Shown here: piece after piece, positions 41,265 through 53,200 of the stretch | Layout of the letters: each line of letters begins with the position of its first letter | Position numbering within the stretch: position 1 is the stretch's first letter | Source: Bugula neritina | Lineage: Eukaryota > Bryozoa > Gymnolaemata > Cheilostomatida > Bugulidae | Length of the DNA: 64,000 bases | Direction of reading: 5' to 3' | Assembly: GCA_964035545.1 (NCBI GenBank) | Contig: OZ037768.1 | Span: forward strand, 21,425,200-21,489,199 | Made by a program: the position numbers and the translations under genes | Notes under the pieces: model-generated | The model's input: only the letters and a program-made list of their open reading frames with translations | Database searches by the model: none | What the model was told of the DNA's origin: nothing

Positions 41265-44200
41265 TCACGTCACTGTAAATGGGTCCAGCGCCATTCTCAG
41301 ACAAGCTTGCGGTGGAGTGACGTAGAAATTAACGTCTGTAATGAAGTCTATGAAGGCTGCGGCACTCAAATCAAATTCTATACTAGCTGATAGGTGGTTG
41401 TTCTCAGCTATAGAGAGACTACCGGTTACAACTGTGGAGCCACTGTAAGTCAGAGAGTAAGTTAAGGTAAGTATTTCATGTGAGTGTAACGAGGAAACGT
41501 CCAGAAGAATATAGAATATTAATGTATAAATAAAATATTATGTTATGTGATGAGAGGTTTATGGATGTCGTGCTTTTTTGTGCTTCAAGTTCACCCACAG
41601 CCTAAACATTGTACTTTATAAAATGAACATTAATGATATTGAATGAAATAATGAATGAAATAATAAATGTTTTGCTTTTGTTACTAACTAATTTCTGAAC
41701 ACTTTAACTTTCGTTCCTTTAATGTAAAATATAATATTATTGTTGCACTAAACTAAATCTATACTGAGTGGAATGACCAAAGTTCAATCCTTCAACTAGA
41801 AGCTAGAAGCTAGATGCTAAGTTATTATACAGTAAATAAAAGGAAATTAGTTACCTGTTTTTTAAAACTGAATGAGCGTCTTGGTTCCATAAACTAATAC
41901 TGATGAAGCCAGAGAGCTCAATGGACGCCACCCCCAACAAGTCATGCTGTAGAACTATGCCATTCTGTAGGAACAAGGTCTGATGTTTATCCTGAGTTAT
42001 TACATTCAGCTGCAAACAATGACAACAGATTATTTTTATTGGAAAAGTAACTCCAAATTAGCAGTAAAAATCAGTGAACTTTGATACTAATTAATATTAT
42101 GGTGAATTATTGCTAGTAATACATTCAAGTATTAAATAAAATAGAATATTGGATATTAAAAACTAAAATCATAACTAAGTAGACTGAGAAACCTACTGCA
42201 AGAGCTGTAACGGGTGACGAGGGGGCACTCCATACAGCCGACATAAGGGCAGCTTTACCTCTAAAGAATTCAACGGGGCGTACCAACACGTCCATAATGT
42301 CTAAGGCTAAACCAGCAGTTGGATCCTCAGGCTCCATGCCTTCTGTCACGGCATTAGAGTCAACAAACGACTCCAATCCTTGCGCATAAATACTGAACTG
42401 CAAATTAGAACAAAGTTTATGAATCAATGCATTAGCTTACACCCTTTGTGCTAGAGACCACATAAATGTGTTTACATGTATTGTCTCAAAAAGTCACGCA
42501 TTTTGATATTCAAACTCAAAAGTGTTGCAATCAAAAGTGCAGACTATTATAGCATCTACACATGTAAGACGGTACTCTTAGACCAACCCTAATGTGAGTG
42601 AAGAGTCTATTAAGAACTCACTCTATGTGGTGTTTAGGGCCCTAAGACTAATGTAATTGGTCAAAAACATTATTCAGCATATTTGTGCTGCAATATTGAA
42701 CCACACTGGTTACTGATATTGCATTGATGAACTTAAACTAAATATATAAAATATTTCTTTTCAATTTTAGCATTATAAACCATTTAGACTGTTGTTAGGT
42801 AAGTGAGCCAATCGGAAGTCATGTAACATATAGTCTGAATTAACTAACCAATAGGATAGGCTGTAAAGCATCTGCCGTTTGCAAGTTAACTTGCATGCCA
42901 CTTTTCTTCATAATGCCAGCTTGTGAGTTTTGCACAAACAGTCGGTATGGAACGTTTGTATGCGAAGACCCTACATAAGTAAACAATGCGCAACATTACA
43001 ACATACATACTTCACAGTTAATTTCTCATTTGAAAACGTTATATAAAATTATTCAGTTTTGTATTAATAAATTATTATCGTATTTTTCAAGCATTATCTT
43101 GATGCAAAGTATAACTAAGGAGGTATTCTATACTGTAAAATAATTTTGCCCCCACTGGGAATCGAACCCAAGACCTTCGGCTTGCAAGCAAGTGTGCTAA
43201 CCATTACACCACAGAGACCACTGGGTAAACTCAAAACTACATATACAATAAATGCGTATATCTATAAACAGTCTATGATTTAACACATGCCATGTCATAG
43301 TTGAAGTTCGTAAGAGTAATAATTCTACTCAAGGCTACGAGGAGTTGTCTTCTTGTAGTGAGTTAAAAGTAGCAATAATTATCATAATCTTCAACATCTC
43401 CTATTTAAGTCGCTACCAGTATTTCATGAACTATTTTTAAAGGCAGACAACTCACAAAAAGAGAAAGCAATTCCTTGTGTTTATTTTAATATTATTACAC
43501 AAATTACACAGCGACAAAGTTTATACAACAATGTGTGCATTTGTCTAAAAGGTGGAGTCCTTATCAATCAGGCTGTAAATTTTAAAAATGCATGGAATTG
43601 TCTGCCCAACGATCTTCAAACCAGGCTATGTTCATGCAAGTCGCATTATATTGATGTATATACTTACTACCAAGAAAACTGGTTAAAGCGTTGGCTTTCC
43701 CACCAGGGCTAAGGGTGTGATAATTCCTTAGTCTAGTGCTGTTGAGAGCCTGGACCAACTTCTCCCTAAAACAATGCCAGGCTAACATAAAGCCACTTGC
43801 AATACAATAAAACAGCAAAAAACATCCAACAAGGTTTTATTTAGATTACATAACTACATTATTGTCCACTTTCTAAAACATAAACAGAATTTAAAAAGTA
43901 TATATTTAAACAATCTCTCGCACTTCTAGGTTATGATAGTCAGCTGACCTAGCATAATATTGAGTTTTGTTTACTTATGGATACTACCAGAGTTACTCTA
44001 TATGTACATCTGTTTATACAGTACAAAAGCTAAGATGGCCGCAAAATATAATATGCTTATAAGATAAAATACCAAAACCTGAGAATGCATCAAAAGTTTG
44101 TAGAATTAAAAAGTTTAAAAATGCGTGATTGGCTAATATCTTGACCTACTTAAAATCAGGTTGATGAGTGGCTAGGTCTTGCATCATGCCGAGTACGTAT

Positions 44201-47200
44201 GCACCCAGATGACCATCAGTTTGATTGACGGTGGAGAGTAGAATAGTTGTTAGGCTATAGACTGAGGGCCTTGATGAAAGTAGGACAGCCAACGCAGTGG
44301 TCCTCACTCCACTGTCATATGATCGCTCATTTTGGTGGTAAATACGGCCCATAGCATCCAACACCTGTGTGAAACAAAGTTATTGATGGCACTCATTAGT
44401 GGACCATAATTCAATATTACAACACTAAGAAAGATATAAAAATTTACAATTTATAATTTTTCCAGCTGTTTTGATACAACTAATTTAGCAAGATTATAAT
44501 TCAAGCTAATTTTGCAACCCTCAATATTTTAGAAAAGCCAGAAAAGGCAAATTAATTCACATTACTTGATACATTGAAGGTGTTGAATCGTTAATGCTTA
44601 AATGCAAAGATTACAGATATTATAATTTAGTTCCATAATGTGATTGTCCGTAAAAAGTTCAAAATTTATTGCCAAACGATAACTGGAGTATTAACTGTTG
44701 TAAAGAACTGTTTAAGCTTCTTCCAGAAATGCTTGCGACAAATTAAAGTAAAATAAAAGTTCTAACCATTTAATGTTTAAAATCCTAACTCAAAAGTTTG
44801 AGAAATATCCAATAAAGATCAAGTTTAATATTGGCTAGTTTTGACATGTAATGAAAATACACAGACTCTACATAAGATGCGGTTGCAGACGTACATTGAT
44901 AGAGGCAAAGTCTTGACTCATGACAGCTAGAGCTTGTACTGCTGCACCAATAATAGCATTGTCTGTGGAGTTCTCAGCAAGGTGAATGAGATTCTGTGTG
45001 GTACCGTGTAGTCGGGCGTTTCTAAGAGCCCGCACTATCTTCAGAATCACTACAGGGTCCTTAGACTCGGTTAGGATCTCAATAAACATGCTTTCAATCT
45101 TTTGTACAATCTGTGTAATATTTATAAAGAGATTGTAAATGTGTATGCGATATAAAATGGATTAGCAATTCTCTCTAATACAGTTCAATCATGCAAATTT
45201 CAAAAATAATTTGTATTATATACTTTTTTCATTACGAAAAAGGTTTACTATGGAGAAACGCTATGGAACTATGCTAAAAAAGTTGATAAAATTTATTTTA
45301 AACATTATTCATTTATATTTTAAAAACCACTGCAGCCATCTTTAATATTACCCAAGTTATGGCAGCAAAATTTAAGTGTAGGCTATATAGGTCTGTAAAT
45401 AGATTTTAACAATTCTTTTAACACAACTTGCACAATTCTTCTAGTAGCATTCTTTTATTCTTGAACTTTTGTGTGAACTGGGATGTTTTGTCAGTTACAA
45501 TGTAACAACTCAACTCTGGAAATTAATTGCATATAACTAATAGTTCAGCAGTCAATAATTTTGTCAGTAGCTGACATAAAATTGTGATTGCTGAAGTCTT
45601 ACAATGTACGCATTTATCATGTCGCTCACACTGTGAAAATATTATGGTGCTCACTCACACAAGTGGTGCTCACACACAAGTGTACTTAGTGTAAGAATGC
45701 TAACCTCTAGAGAGCATTGCTCTTCAACCTGGCAGAAGGTTCTGGTGACAGATCCTAGAGCTAAGGCTACAGACTCGCTTAGCTCAGGTCCATTACTTGC
45801 ATCTTTAAACATTTCCTGTGTGTGAGAATTAAATATATAGGGTAATCGATGGTGTGAGAATTAAATAATTATATTGAATACATTAAAGGTCGACCTCATT
45901 TCTTGTTAAAAAGTTTAAAGCTTTTTCACGATAGGAAATATTATATATACACATTAAACGTATTTCTACATTGAATAGAATAGAATTGTTACTTTCAGTA
46001 AAACTATTGTACATATAATATCTAACAGAAAGTGTTAAACTTTGACATCTTAGTAATCTATCTTATACTTTAGTACAGTGTCACGTCTTCACTGAAATAA
46101 ATAAATTTTGACTACTAAAAGTCTTTTTAATAGAAATTTACATATTTTTCACATCCTGCATAAAAATGCCGATCTGAAATAACTCTGTCAAAGCAAAGAG
46201 GTGATATATAGAAACTGACCAATAAAGCAAGGAGGTGATACATAGAAACTGGCCAATAAAGCAAGGAGGTGACACATAGAAACTGACCAATAAAGCAAGG
46301 AGGTGATACATAGAAACTGACCAATAAAGCAAGGAGGTGACACATAGAAACTGACCAATAAGGCTTTGAGCAGACTTTCTCTGGGATGGGAAGAGAAGCT
46401 GGTGGCCATTACAAATCTTTCTTTCATTCTGTAATCTGTTTCATCTTTCAACACTTCAATGGCTGCTTCGATGGCTGAGTCAGTTTGAGTAGCGGCAGCA
46501 ATATCTAGTAGTTGAGGTCTACAATTGTTCAATTGTGATGGTTTAGTGATAAAAATATTTTGGTGTTATAATACTAGTACTAGTAGCAACAGGTGAACCA
46601 GCTCTAACGAGAGCAAATAAGAAAAGTATTGGTTGCAGCAACAGCCGCAATAACAGCAGCAGTAGTGCTAGTAGTGCTAGTAGTGCTAGTAGTAATGATG
46701 GTGGTGGTGGTGGTGATGGTGGTGGTAGCTGTAGTAGCATTAGCAGTAATGTAGCATTAGCAGTAATGTAGCCGTAGCAGCATTAGTAGTAGTAGTAGTT
46801 GTAGCAGCAGTAGTAGTACTTAGTAAAATATGAATGTATTTCAGTTTCAACTTACAGAATGTTTTTATTTTCTCTCAGAACTGAGACTATTTCCTGTTGA
46901 CTCGCTTGTCTAAAAACAGGCAGAAGTTTGTGAAAGGCTCTTGGAGATTCTAGTTTAGATATTTTATCAGCATGGAGATCACTTGCAACTTCTTTCACGG
47001 CTTCTTTCAGCTACAAACAGACAGCCATGACATATCCCATTACATGTGTTACATTGTCAGCCGTGTAGTAAATTCTGAATACTTAACTATGCTATATAAT
47101 TTCTATGCAGTTACATAAATTTGAACATTGTTAGATATTTTTAAAAATTCACTCTCGCAACCTCGATTGCCCATACATATTAAACAAACTTATTCTTCAA

Positions 47201-50200
47201 CTTTAGATCTCTTATTTTGAAAAGTGAGTGGTTTGGTGGGACTATACAAAGTAAAACTATATATTAAACCTATAACAAAAAATGGCTGTAAAATTAAAAA
47301 CTGTGATCATAGACCCAAAAATGTTCATTCAACCACAAACAGGGGTCACCAAAAATATACTGAAGTCATTGGGTAGAGCTTAAAACGTGTGCAGAAAGTA
47401 ATACTAACTGAGACGCAGTCAATGAGGCAACTTGGAGAGTCAACATCTGTACCTAGCAGCATTCCTATCAGATCTAAATCTAAAATAGATATGCCAAAAA
47501 AATTTGTAAAGGAAATTGTTAAGCATTGTGACGAGTTACTGGTTAAATAGAAAATACTTCTGTTGCTAAACTTCAGATTTACAGTACGCCTACAATGAAA
47601 CAAGTTGATGAAAAAGTTGTATGGTTTCGGGTCATTTGAAAATCTTGTTGAGTTATTTATTATTTATTTACTATTATTATTTACAAGCCAGCGGTTTTCT
47701 GGGTCAAAAAAAAGTATGAAAATGTTGAATTGGTAAAAACAACTAACAAATGGCCTAATAAGAAAACAAGTAATTCTTTGTAATGTATGCATAATTCTCA
47801 CTTTAAAACCTGCTCATGAATTCGCTCAATGGAAAATAACATAAACACTTTCAACTAGAACTGCTATAGGTGTAAACAAGCCATTATGTAAAGAGAACCT
47901 AAGCAGTTCTTGAATCACACCAGTACCATTTATGGTAGCGCTAGACTAGCATTAGAAATACCTAAAATGTTGGAATCAAGTGATGGCACTTTAAAGTATT
48001 TTGATATTTTGTATTTTTTGTACAACAAAAGTAGTCAAAATTAACTTTAGACAACTAGTAAAATTATCTCTGAATTTTAGCAGTTGAGTTTATAGCAAGT
48101 GACAGCACTAGTTTAAAATAGAATGTGCTTCAGCACAAAATTATTTAGTTGTGTGATTAGCATCTCTATATTTTACTGGCAGTGATTGTTCCAGCATCTG
48201 TAAACCTGCCGTGTTAATAGTAGACAATAAAATAGTTCACTGGCACAATTAAAAATTCACAGAATTTGAAACTATATTCAGCCTATGCACTGCAGCACAA
48301 TCAAAGTGTGTTAATAGCTAGTTTTTGTTTCTATTTGATGAGACAAATCACTCTCATTTGTTTCAGATTTGCTTCAGAAAGAGTCTAAGTATTTACTAAC
48401 CAGCATCTACAGCTTCTACGGCTTTCTCTATACTCTCTGCCTTCACCACTTCTCCGCCAGTCTCAGTGCTTATTAGCTTCAGGTTCTGTCTATAAATTAC
48501 GAAACATCAACAGATTAATCTAGTCAGCATTGAAAAAAAGACTTAGCCTAATAATGTTCAATCATAAGTCAAATGTGCTGATTTACACCAACAAAATGCT
48601 GCCTCTAGTTTCTGCGACAGACAATCAGATAATACAAGCTTTTAAATACTTGAAAAAACTGTAGAAAAATTTTAATAATTAACAAAATATATTGTGCAGG
48701 TAACTATTACACCTACAAAATAATACCTTACTCTTGTAGCTTATTTACCAAATCATGTAAAGCACCATTCCTGTGAGAAACCTCTAAGTGCAAATGTTTT
48801 TTAATTAGGCTGAGAACTTTGTAATTTTGTGAGGCAAGAGCAATTTTAATCTGATGCATCTGCTAGCATCACCAGTGACTTTGTGCAAACTATAAAGCCA
48901 GCGCTCTTACTGATAGCAATAACTGCACTCACTAATTTATTGACTTTAAAAAAGTGACTATTAAGTGACCCAAGAAATAAGTATATCAAGTAACTCACAG
49001 TGCTGTGACTTGTAGATCTATGTTCTTATCAGCATTTAGAAATATATCTTGTTTGTCAGATGAGTGTGCAGATGTAATAACGTCATTCACAAACTCGTAT
49101 GTTGAGGTAGTCAAACTCATCTGTGTTGAGTCAAACATCTACAATGTGTTTACATGTCAAATTGTTAGAAATCAAGATATCACAGGAAGTTGAGTCGTCT
49201 ATTAACTTTTACATGTTTTAGCAAATCTATTATCTAAAAGGATGACATTTTTGATGATAAATATTTTATTCAAAGAAGCTTCAACTGTTAAATAATCCCT
49301 CACACTTTATTTATGCAGCAGTAAAATATTCATATATATCCTAGCTATCATCTACAGACTGCTAGAGGGTCTTATGCTCAAATAATTTTGCTTTACAAGA
49401 AATTCTGTGCTCATGCTGATGACATTTTCGTTTACCCCTAGAATCAGTGGTATTATAAAACTAATAGTAATTATTGCTAACATTCATTGCATGCTAACAC
49501 ACAGCTTTATCACTGAGCGGGTTTAAAAGTTTAAACCTGATAGCTAAAATATGTATGAATACTTTAATGCCGCATAAATGAAGTGTGTCAGGAATTCTGT
49601 CAGGAGTTCAAGGGGGTAGCAAAAAAGAAGGCAAAATATAATTGAAAGATTTTTACTCTATCGCTAGTCAAAGTACTTTACAAATAGTTCCAGATATACA
49701 TATATACATATGAGATACAGTAAACACAGTGTGAGACATACACACCACATATGATCAAAGACTGTACCTTGTTAGGGTGATAGAATTGGCCGGCTTTCTC
49801 CAAGTTTCTGCAGTTTGTTTTAGATTTGATAACTTTGTTTCCAGTTACTTGGTACTCAACATCACATTCACCAGAGGCATCCACCTGCAGCACAATTCAG
49901 AGAATATAAAAAACTGCTTGCAGTGTGTGATTTGTTATCAGCTTCCAATCAAATATATAGTGGTAGACTTAAAAACACCCAACGCAATTCGTAAGATTAC
50001 CAAAGTAATAATTGAAAGCTTGATATAGGTTGCAAATGTGTGTGTGTTAAAAGTACTACAGCTGGACTAAACTAAATGCAATTAAATTTTACAGTATATT
50101 AATTCTAGTAAATCAAATAAGCATTAAAAAGTCTTTTTAAAAAACAACATGTTTAAAAAAACACAAGTAAAGAACTCTGTGAATTACAAGAAACAGATTA

Positions 50201-53200
50201 TGAAGGAAATCAGAATGCTAACCTCTGTTCTCTCACTGTCTACTGTCTGAATCTGTAGCATACTGATTATACCCTTCTTTATGTTAGCTGAGATTGTCTG
50301 CTCATTCATAGGGAGGTATACTCTGCCAACCTTACCATCACCATGCCAATGAAAGAACACAGGGTATCTGTAACACATACGTTAGCAACAATTGGAAATT
50401 AATCAGACAAATTTTAATACCGATCAACAATTAAAATAATATAACACATTTTAAATTATTAAAACACTTGAGATTTAAAATGCAAACACATGACACAAAT
50501 TTTACGATTTCTAAAAGGGCAAAATACTGCAGAATACATAATGTTTTTAATCTCAAGGTTATTAGCATCGTTTCAGTAGTTGTCTTTCCTATATTATTAA
50601 AAACATTTCAAAGGTAGGGAAAAAGCTATGCTGATTACAATAAAATATTTTAAGCTTCTCCATGACGCAAAAATGCTGTGATAAAAATGACCTTTCAACC
50701 TATGACAGCAGCTATTAATAAACCAATTAGTATTTATGCTTTCAACTATCAGTGATGACATCACATGACCTGTCTCCATAGCAACAGTGAAGCCTCACCT
50801 CCTTAGTTCAGGGAAGTCTGTACTGACACCGTCCCTTGACACACTTTGCAATGAGCTCTTTGTTACCTGCAAGCATTTAGAATGAGCACATATTAGACAC
50901 CAGTGCTATATAATGTATATGTTTATTTTAATTCTACCCCATTGTTCATGACACCTTTTAATTGTCAGGTATTTTATAATAAACATCTAAGTATAAAGTG
51001 AAGTAGCATATACACATATACACTAAATACATAGAACAGCTTGTCACAGTCTAGAATATATTATGATAAAATAAATACTAATACTTTGCCAAATAGAGAA
51101 AACTTGCAAAATTAATAACAAAACTTTGTTTAAGGTCTTTTTGTGTCTTAAAAGCATATATTTTATGAAAGTGGTCTTAAATTTTATTAATAAAATTAGG
51201 TATTAGCCCTAAGTCAAAGCAATAGGAAGTATAGCAGTAATATAAACATGGCAGCGAAAGGTGCTATAAAAACACAGTTTGTAAGAAACTATAATTGGAA
51301 ATTATTATGAATCTGTAAAAAAATTTAATTATTATTATTTGTATTAGAGCTTTCTAATTTTGAAGTTGTCTGCTTCCTAACGTTCATATTAGTTTTAACT
51401 TAAAAAAGAGTAGCTTTCCAACATATGCTGTTAACTCAATCCTTGCAAATGAGTTCGAAAATAAGAATAAATTTATAAGACCAAAACAGTAGTTGATATT
51501 ATGATAGTGTGACAGCTGTTTTCCTATGTTATAAGTGCATCAAGTGATAAAATAACTGAAGCCATTATAAAATATAATAAATTCAACAGAATGCCGGCAT
51601 TTTCTGATATCATCATTAATCTGGAAAACCCGGGTAGGTGAAGCAATGATAAGTCACGTTATCAGAAGTATGTAACCAATTTTGTTCACTCCTGATAAGA
51701 TAAGAGAGTAGTACTAGAAATAGTTATATATAGTTATAGCTGCACCAGCTATAGTGGGGTGGATTGTTGTATCAAACAGTTCAAAGTAACAACGGAAACC
51801 AAATCAAAGGGCAGAAAAAGGAGTGAAGTTCTCGTAGTACTTTAATATAACTGTGAAGTTGCCAGCTGATGCTTATATACTCATGACCTAATGGTGACCT
51901 TTAGTCCGCACGCAGTGTTGTAATATGATAGTGCTAATAGTATTTGCTTTTATACAACATTTAATTTTCTGTTAATGCTTCTCCTTAGTAAACGAATTTT
52001 AATTGGAGCTAACTTACTAGAGTTGATCTTGGGCCTTTTTAAACTGGGAAAACAAGTTTTACTTGGGCAGAACATTATGTGCACAAGCAATGTTAATTTG
52101 ATTACCTCCAGTTTAATCAAGTAGTCGTAACTCTTCTTCCACATGACCGATAGTCTGAGATCGGAAGTGACGGTGTAGCCCACAGGTCTACGTGCTCCAG
52201 ACAGGCTTTCTTCATTTGCCTCGTTGAGTGTTGTTTGTGTTGTGTAACCATAGAGATAGGCATTTCCTGGCTCAAAATGGATGGCGCAACCTGAAACACA
52301 AATCGAAAGATGGATAAGACTATTGACTTAGACAGCACACCTAGATGTTGGTACTATGCTCCAGTATTTTGTCTAAACACAACACAAACAGTTTAGAATC
52401 AAATATTGACCTTGGAAGTCAGAAACATGCACTTTCAACAAATGAATTTTTTTGTATCTTGCTAAAGAAAAAATTCTTATTTGATTCTGGACACACAGCT
52501 ACTTGATATAGTTTTAGCTGTTAAATATATTATACACCCAGCAACTAAAATAGTCTTGTAGAAGACAGTTATAGGAAACATAACCATGTTTAGTTGAAAG
52601 GAAACAAACAGTCATTGGTCTGAAACCATCAGCATTGTTTTAATGTTTTTTTATGCAGTAAAAATATTCACTGATGAAAGAAGGGAATCACAATTAGTTG
52701 CTCATGTCTTTAAATAATAAAAATTAAGTGCTTTCAAACCCTAACAGACATGACTTATATTTCCTATAGATAATTTGTAGTAAATACTTCTATAAAGGTT
52801 CAAAATTTTATTTAGCTAATTCTCCTACAATTAACAATGTCAATGCATTTATTGTGTTAGCAAGTTAAAAGCAAAAAGACATCCATTTTCTTGCTACCAT
52901 CATCAGAATAATATATTTGTTACTCAACAAATGGTATAACAATGAATAGCCTAGAACTTGCCAGAAATCATTTGATTTCCTTACAACTACATTTGCTTTT
53001 AGCCACCTTAACCGGCTGATTTCTGATTGGTCATTCTTTAAATATTTTAAATGATTTCTAAGTGAATAATACTTTGGATAATATTCTAAGTATAGTGATG
53101 TTTTAGTTGGATGTCATTTTGGGGAACCTAAATGGTGAACATTTAATGGGTGAGGTGATATAGTCATAACTGACAGGAGATTAGACAAAGTGCTGGAAGT

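Noticed and set aside
46127-46532. Minus-strand frames encoding repeated ALLVSFY/CFIGQF peptides
   Set aside because: Read-through of the 34-bp intronic minisatellite in all three frames; the real MTTP exon ends at 46356.
46543-46740. Pro/Leu-rich minus-strand frame
   Set aside because: Lies in the GTA/GCA triplet tract of an MTTP intron.
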